Source: Ruminococcus sp.
GTDB taxonomy: Bacteria > Bacillota > Clostridia > Oscillospirales > Ruminococcaceae
Length of the DNA stretch: 64,000 bases
NCBI GenBank assembly: GCA_029055625.1
Contig: JAIDCY010000148.1
Location: 49,856 to 113,855, forward strand
Direction: 5' to 3'
In this document: positions 59,682 to 64,000 of the stretch, one piece after another
Position numbering within the stretch: position 1 is the first letter of the stretch
Layout of the letters: every line of letters begins with the position of its first letter
Made by a program: the position numbers and the translations under genes
Notes under the pieces: generated by a model
What the model saw: only the letters and a program-made list of their open reading frames with translations
What the model was told of the DNA's origin: nothing
Database searches by the model: none

Positions 59682-60427
59682 ATCAGCATACTCATATCGT
59701 ACAGACCGGCTGGCTGGTCTTTAAGGAAAATACCGGCATTTATCGAACCCTCTGCGAAAACTGTTTTAGAGGTTGCGGAGTGTGAGAGGGTGATGACTTC
59801 GTCGTGACCGGCAAAAATAACATCATGTTCGCCTACGATAGTACCGCCTCTGATAGCGTGCATACCTATTTCAGATTTATCACGTTTCTGACGGCGTGAA
59901 TGACGGTCATATACATAATGTTTAGAGTTGTCGAGTGTTTCGTTGATAGCGTTGGCGAGCATTATGGCAGTACCTGAAGGTGCATCAATTTTCTGATTAT
60001 GATGTTTTTCAACAATTTCAATATCAAACTGATTTCCGAGTACTTTAGTAGCTTTTTTCGCCAGTTCGACGAGCAGGTTTATACCGAGCGACATATTGAA
60101 AGTAAAGAAAACGGGAATCTGTTGAGAAGCGGATTTAATTTTCTGAATCTGTTCGTCGCTGTAACCGGTAGATGCGACAACAATCGGCGTACCGGTATTG
60201 AGACAGTATTCAAGAAGACCGTCGAGGGAAGCGGGATTAGAGAAGTCAATGATAACGTCGGGTCTGACAGGGAGTTCCGCCGGTGTGGGAACTATCGGAA
60301 AATCTGCGTACTGTTCGGTGTAGAGGTCAATACCTGCAACAACTTTACAGTCTTCACGGTTCTGAACGCAGTTGTAAATGGTCTTACCCATTTTACCGTT
60401 AGCACCGCATATAGCAATATTGGTCAT
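59678..60427 (-). CDS. dapB: 4-hydroxy-tetrahydrodipicolinate reductase
   Basis: 249 aa. Second committed step of the lysine/diaminopimelate branch. NAD(P)-binding GANGKMGKT at about 7-15, STGYSDEQ, and the catalytic/substrate motif EKHHNQKIDAPSGTA. ATG 60427 is 9 bases after AGGAG; the TTG at 60436 abuts that site. Regulated with asd and dapA by the lysine riboswitch. Confidence 0.96.
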   Translation of the reverse strand: MTNIAICGANGKMGKTIYNCVQNREDCKVVAGIDLYTEQYADFPIVPTPAELPVRPDVIIDFSNPASLDGLLEYCLNTGTPIVVASTGYSDEQIQKIKSASQQIPVFFTFNMSLGINLLVELAKKATKVLGNQFDIEIVEKHHNQKIDAPSGTAIMLANAINETLDNSKHYVYDRHSRRQKRDKSEIGMHAIRGGTIVGEHDVIFAGHDEVITLSHSATSKTVFAEGSINAGIFLKDQPAGLYDMSMLI

Positions 60428-60432
60428 TTTTT

Positions 60433-61221
60433 TCAACTCCTGATTAAATTTTTAACTTTTTGATTTTTCTTGTCAATGAAAGCGATTACTGCCGAGACGG
60501 TCAGCAATACGCAGGGGATTACATAAATAAAAGTTTTTTCGTCCATGAAAAACAGTACGGCAAACGGAAAAAGCAGAATCGCCGAAACAGTGTACAGACC
60601 GGCATTACATTTTTTCACTCTGAAAAGTGCGGAAATGGTAAAAAGATATACAAAAGGTAGAATTGCATATACAAAATCCATGATTGAACCAACACCGGAA
60701 TTACCTTCATGACGTTCAATAAAGCCGAATCTTAAAAGAAAGTCACGTTGAAAACCACTGTTGAAAATAACGTAGAAAACTGGTACAAGAATTGCCGACA
60801 GAGCGGTAATTTTAGAAATAGTCATTAACCTTGTTTTCTGCATACTCTCATAATTTCCGCTTCGATTTCTGTCAATATTGGCGATTACTCCCGAAACTGC
60901 AAGTAATATACAGGGTACGGCAAGGAATAAAAAGTAACCGTAATCAATAGTAGATATAACCAATGCAGAGGGAAGAAGTACCGTCGCCGACAGAAAATAA
61001 AATAAAGGATTGTTTTTCCTGATTCCTAAAAACGCAAAGAAATATTCAAACGGAATACAGAAGAAAAACATAGAATCTAAAAAAATCATAGGGAAAAAAC
61101 CGTCACCGTACTGGGAAAAAACGAAAATATCTTTTATAGCCGTCCTGATTGATTCATTAAAAATTGCGGTAAAAAGCTGAATAACCAGTGCGATACATGA
61201 AATTATTTTAGCAGTCCGCAT
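60433..61221 (-). CDS. Membrane protein with internal duplication
   Basis: 262 aa. ATG 61221 lies 11 bases after the dapA stop with AGGA upstream; the longer frame overlaps dapA. About eight membrane helices arranged as two similar halves, each ending with a matching segment: VPCILLAVSGVIANIDR (about 108-124) and IPCVLLTVSAVIAFIDK (about 238-254). Not recognised as a known family. Lying between dapA and dapB under a lysine riboswitch, it may move lysine, diaminopimelate or an intermediate (inference). Confidence 0.8.
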   Translation of the reverse strand: MRTAKIISCIALVIQLFTAIFNESIRTAIKDIFVFSQYGDGFFPMIFLDSMFFFCIPFEYFFAFLGIRKNNPLFYFLSATVLLPSALVISTIDYGYFLFLAVPCILLAVSGVIANIDRNRSGNYESMQKTRLMTISKITALSAILVPVFYVIFNSGFQRDFLLRFGFIERHEGNSGVGSIMDFVYAILPFVYLFTISALFRVKKCNAGLYTVSAILLFPFAVLFFMDEKTFIYVIPCVLLTVSAVIAFIDKKNQKVKNLIRS

Positions 61222-61232
61222 ATAATTCCTGA

Positions 61233-62126
61233 TTACAAATTTATAAGACCGTGTTTTTCGAGAGTTTTTCTTAAAACTGCCTTGTGTTCTTTGGACATAT
61301 CGCATAAAGGCATACGGCACGAACCTACATTAACGCCGGTCATATTAACGGCTTCCTTGACTGGTATCGGATTGACTTCAATGAAGAGAGCGTTTATTAA
61401 GTCGAGGTATTCAAGCTGAAGTTTGGTAGCTTCTGCAAAATTGTTATCAACGCAATACTGTACCATATCGTGAACCTGTTTCGGTATAACGTGTGATGCA
61501 ACGGAAATAACACCCTTAGCACCGAGTGACATTAACGGAACAATCATATCGTCGTTACCGCTGTAAACGTCGATAACGTCACCACATTCGGCGAGGAGTT
61601 TAGCACAGTAACTGATATTACCGCTTGCCTCCTTGACGGCGACAATGTTCTTATGTTCAGCGAGTTTCTTTATAGTGGAGACCTCAAAGCCCATACCGGT
61701 ACGACCTGGTATATTATAAAGTACTATCGGGATATTAACGGCATCTGCAATAGCGGTGAAGTGCATAATGAGACCTTTTTGTGTAGTCTTGTTGTAGTAG
61801 GGAGTTACGAGCAGTAACGCATCTGCACCGACAGCCTCCGCTTCTTTCGAGAGTTCAACGGCATATTTTGTATCGTTGCTACCTGTACCGGCAATAACCG
61901 GAACTCTTCCGGCGGTTTTTTTTACGGCATAGCGGATACATTCAAGATGTTCTTCGTCCGTCATGGTAGACGCTTCACCGGTAGTACCGCATATAATGAT
62001 AGCATCTGTATGATTTTCAATCTGATAGTCAATCATCTCACCGAGGCGGTCATAATTTACAGAGCCGTCCTTATTGAACGGTGTAATAATAGCGATACCA
62101 GCACCGGTAAAAATAGTATTCTTCAT
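61233..62126 (-). CDS. dapA: 4-hydroxy-tetrahydrodipicolinate synthase
   Basis: 297 aa. Condenses aspartate semialdehyde with pyruvate. TIM-barrel with GTTGEASTM at about 46-54, the Tyr of YYNKTTQ, YNIPGRTG, and the Schiff-base Lys in VAVKEASGN at about 163. Full length; AGGAG before the ATG. Confidence 0.97.
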   Translation of the reverse strand: MKNTIFTGAGIAIITPFNKDGSVNYDRLGEMIDYQIENHTDAIIICGTTGEASTMTDEEHLECIRYAVKKTAGRVPVIAGTGSNDTKYAVELSKEAEAVGADALLLVTPYYNKTTQKGLIMHFTAIADAVNIPIVLYNIPGRTGMGFEVSTIKKLAEHKNIVAVKEASGNISYCAKLLAECGDVIDVYSGNDDMIVPLMSLGAKGVISVASHVIPKQVHDMVQYCVDNNFAEATKLQLEYLDLINALFIEVNPIPVKEAVNMTGVNVGSCRMPLCDMSKEHKAVLRKTLEKHGLINL

Positions 62127-62141
62127 AGAAACGCTCCTTTT

Positions 62142-62585
62142 TTAAATATTCAAAGTATAGACAATCCATTCCGTATCAGGTTTCAGCCCATGGGATTCGT
62201 AAAATCCGGCAGATTTTTTATTCCATTCCGCACACTTCAACTCAATCTGTACGCAATCGGCAGATACAGCTATTTCCCTGGCTTTTTCGATAAATTTCCC
62301 ACCGATTCCGTGACCTCTGAAACTTTCAGATATATATAAATCTTCGATATAGAAAATCTTACGTCCGGAGAAAGTAGTGTATTTATAGAAAGCATTCATA
62401 ACGCCGACGGGGATATTATCAGCATATGCGATAAAACTGATAAGCGTACCGGATTCAATAAGTTCACGGAAACGCATACTTGTCATAGTGAAAATATCGA
62501 GTGCGTTATGATGTTCCATAAGTTCACGGGTGAGACCGTATGCGGTATCCGTTTCTGAAAGCGAAGTAGCTTTTATATCAATCAT
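62142..62585 (-). CDS. GNAT-family N-acetyltransferase
   Basis: 147 aa. GNAT fold with the acetyl-CoA-binding motif SFRGHGIGGKFIEKA at about 87-101, preceded by IEDLYISE and followed by ELKCAEWNKKSAGFYESHG. The start overlaps the asd stop by one base (TGATG). Its presence in the lysine operon suggests an amino-acid or diaminopimelate-pathway substrate, but this clade of Firmicutes may use other DAP routes, so the target is open. Confidence 0.9.
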   Translation of the reverse strand: MIDIKATSLSETDTAYGLTRELMEHHNALDIFTMTSMRFRELIESGTLISFIAYADNIPVGVMNAFYKYTTFSGRKIFYIEDLYISESFRGHGIGGKFIEKAREIAVSADCVQIELKCAEWNKKSAGFYESHGLKPDTEWIVYTLNI

Positions 62586-63664
62586 CAGTCAAAATAGCCC
62601 TTTGAAGCGAGGAGTTCCGCAAGGAGTACAGCACCACCGGCAGCACCTCTGAGAGTATTATGTGAGAGACAAACAAATTTATAATCATACTGAGTATCTT
62701 CACGAAGTCTGCCTGTAGAAACTGCCATACCGTTTTCAAGATTTCTGTCGAGTTTCGCCTGCGGTCTGTTGTCGTCCTCGAAGTAGTGGATAAACTGTTT
62801 CGGAGCGGAAGGTAATTCAAGTTCCTGCGGAACACCTTTGAAATCCGACCATAATTCAAGAATTTCTTCCTTAGTAGGTTTCTGTTCAAAACTTACGAAT
62901 ACGGCGGCGGTGTGACCGTCTGAAACGGGTACACGCAGACACTGTGTAGTAATTGACGGAGAATCAGTTTTAACAATTTCTTTTCCCTGAATAGTACCCC
63001 ATACCTTAAGAGGTTCTTGTTCGGATTTTTCTTCCTCTCCGCCGATGTATGGGATAAGATTATCAACCATTTCCGGCCATGTCTCGAAGTTTTTGCCTGC
63101 TCCGGAAATAGCCTGATACGTGCAGGCGAGGACGTTTTTAAGACCAAACTTTCTGAGCGGGTGGAGAGCAGGAACATAACTCTGAATAGAGCAGTTAGAC
63201 TTTACAGCAATAAAGCCTCTTTTCGTACCGAGACGTTCACGCTGTGCTTTGATTATTTCGATATGTTCAGGGTTTATTTCCGGTACAACCATAGGGACAT
63301 CCGGCGTAAAACGGTGTGCGGAGTTGTTGGAGACTATCGGACATTCTGCTTTTGCGTAAGCTTCTTCAAGAGCCTTTATTTCATCTTTTTTCATATCTAC
63401 CGCACAGAAGCAGAAATCCACCATACCGGCTATTTTTTCGATATCGGAAGTTGCGTCAAGAAGAATCATATCTTTCATGGATTCCGGCATAGGAACAGCC
63501 ATTTTCCAGCGGTTGCCGACAGCTTCCTGATAAGTTTTACCGGCACTTCTCGGTGATGCGGAAAGAACTTTCACATTAAACCATGGGTGATTTTCAAGCA
63601 GAGTTGCGAACCTCTGACCCACCATACCGGTAGCACCTATGATACCGACGTTATATTGTTTCAT
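62585..63664 (-). CDS. asd: Aspartate-semialdehyde dehydrogenase
   Basis: 359 aa. Reduces aspartyl phosphate to the semialdehyde at the head of the lysine, threonine and methionine branch. NADP-binding GATGMVGQ at about 10-17, catalytic Cys in KSNCSIQ at about 156, and QAISGAGKN. Length and the SNCSIQS motif fit the archaeal/fungal-type branch rather than the E. coli type. First gene after the lysine riboswitch. Confidence 0.95.
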   Translation of the reverse strand: MKQYNVGIIGATGMVGQRFATLLENHPWFNVKVLSASPRSAGKTYQEAVGNRWKMAVPMPESMKDMILLDATSDIEKIAGMVDFCFCAVDMKKDEIKALEEAYAKAECPIVSNNSAHRFTPDVPMVVPEINPEHIEIIKAQRERLGTKRGFIAVKSNCSIQSYVPALHPLRKFGLKNVLACTYQAISGAGKNFETWPEMVDNLIPYIGGEEEKSEQEPLKVWGTIQGKEIVKTDSPSITTQCLRVPVSDGHTAAVFVSFEQKPTKEEILELWSDFKGVPQELELPSAPKQFIHYFEDDNRPQAKLDRNLENGMAVSTGRLREDTQYDYKFVCLSHNTLRGAAGGAVLLAELLASKGYFD

Positions 63665-63696
63665 AAAAAAAACAACTCCTTTTTAAAAAATATAAA

Positions 63697-63724
63697 AATA
63701 ATAAAAACCTGTTGCAAACAGGTT
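63697..63724 (-). terminator. Riboswitch-controlled terminator upstream of asd
   Basis: On the minus strand AACCTGTT, loop TGC, AACAGGTT, then five T and further T-rich sequence. It lies between the lysine aptamer and the asd start, as expected of a transcription-attenuating expression platform. Confidence 0.88.
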
Positions 63725-63764
63725 CACCATATGATATAATAGAAATACTGGCATACAGAAATAT

Positions 63765-63932
63765 GCGATAGCACTCCATCATTATATGATGACAGTCAAA
63801 GACCTGTTAAGTCAGTGACCAGAACTGAATTTACCGGAAACAGTTCTTCGGCGGTTTCACCTTTCGCTGAACATCATGGGACTGGTTATCCGATATTCAG
63901 GTAATTATTTCAACCGCACCTCTACCTTGAAT
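63765..63932 (-). ncRNA. Lysine riboswitch (L-box)
   Basis: Read on the minus strand, in order: AGGTAGAGGTGC at the 5' side, GCGAAAGGTGAAACCGCCGAAG in the core (in part), ACAGGTCTTTGACTGTCATC, and GGAGTGCTATC at the 3' side. P1 can form as GGTAG with CTATC. These are the conserved L-box elements. It sits directly downstream of the promoter and upstream of the asd-dapA-dapB genes. Lysine binding should favour the terminator at 63697-63724. Confidence 0.95.
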
Positions 63933-63935
63933 ATA

Positions 63936-63964
63936 ATAATATCACGATAAAATAATTATGTCAA
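63936..63964 (-). promoter_or_regulatory. Sigma-A-type promoter of lysine operon
   Basis: On the minus strand TTGACA, 17 bp, TATTAT, with A-rich upstream sequence shared with the ldh promoter. The 336-bp stretch 63665-64000 is filled by this promoter, the riboswitch, its terminator and the leader; the last 36 bases of the window are AT-rich without recognisable content. Confidence 0.82.
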
Positions 63965-64000
63965 GAGGTTTTTTACAATTTATAATTAATAATTAATAAT

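Noticed and set aside
1-64000. tRNA, rRNA or tmRNA genes
   Set aside because: No cloverleaf-like GGTTCGAATCC segments, CCA ends or rRNA landmarks were seen on either strand.

Overview
The window looks like a chromosomal segment of a low-G+C (about 40% by eye) gut-type Firmicute, most likely an Oscillospiraceae/Ruminococcus-like Clostridium relative. Grounds: strong AGGAGG ribosome sites, sigma-A type promoters with 17-bp spacers, secreted proteins with Thr-rich linkers, a single-domain pyruvate kinase, TmcAL, an archaeal-type aspartate-semialdehyde dehydrogenase, and fermentative genes (ackA, ldh). No rRNA, tRNA or CRISPR array was found.

Layout. 1-1.8 kb: 3' part of pyk plus a small gene. 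1.8-4.1 kb (minus): a substrate-binding lipoprotein and a membrane protein with a degenerate GGDEF domain. 4.2-9.0 kb (plus): zinc-ribbon/LRR protein, Ser/Thr kinase, vWA protein, PP2C phosphatase and a 28-residue membrane peptide, a TerY-P-like phosphorylation module. 9.0-10.3 kb: a deaminase-fold protein with a P/Q/N-rich tail. 10.4-18.4 kb: trmB and a pyrimidine operon (pyrC, pyrF, carA, carB) with two unknown genes. 18.5-22.8 kb: lipoprotein and heterodimeric ABC exporter. 23-24.2 kb: UDP-sugar pyrophosphorylase. 24.3-31.8 kb (minus): YdcF-like protein and PHP phosphoesterase, then an RNA-modification operon (tmcAL, C39-like lipoprotein, HAD hydrolase, mnmA, trmN6-like, rsmI). 32-37.6 kb: ackA, CopZ-like protein, MATE pump, P-type ATPase. 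37.6-39.7 kb (minus): DUF1284 protein and BioY behind a BirA-type operator, then a C-terminally truncated MocR regulator. 39.8-45.0 kb: two divergent ECF sigma/anti-sigma-like pairs. 45-49.9 kb (minus): MATE pump, a repeat-rich intergenic region, ldh, cytidylate-kinase-like protein, SLC13/ArsB-type permease. 50-54.6 kb: a compact Mu-like transposon (MuA, MuB, Ner-like HTH) controlled by an ImmR/ImmA-like pair. 54.7-59.2 kb: a LacI-fold/GGDEF fusion and a divergent solute-binding lipoprotein. 59.3-64 kb (minus): a lysine-riboswitch-controlled operon (asd, GNAT, dapA, duplicated membrane protein, dapB, thioesterase).

The most unusual signals are the TerY-P-like module with its LRR protein and microprotein, the Mu-like element with ImmR/ImmA control and an immA ribosome site buried in a terminator, and two short over-represented words. 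GGAGCAGG occurs 24 times by hand count (17 on the plus strand, 7 on the minus) and is a Chi candidate. GCGTTTYGCBTGTGA lies directly downstream of four intrinsic terminators. Three solute-binding homologues sit beside c-di-GMP-type domains or alone, without transporter permeases, which suggests sensing rather than uptake. All family assignments come from reading motifs in the translated sequence; no database search was made.
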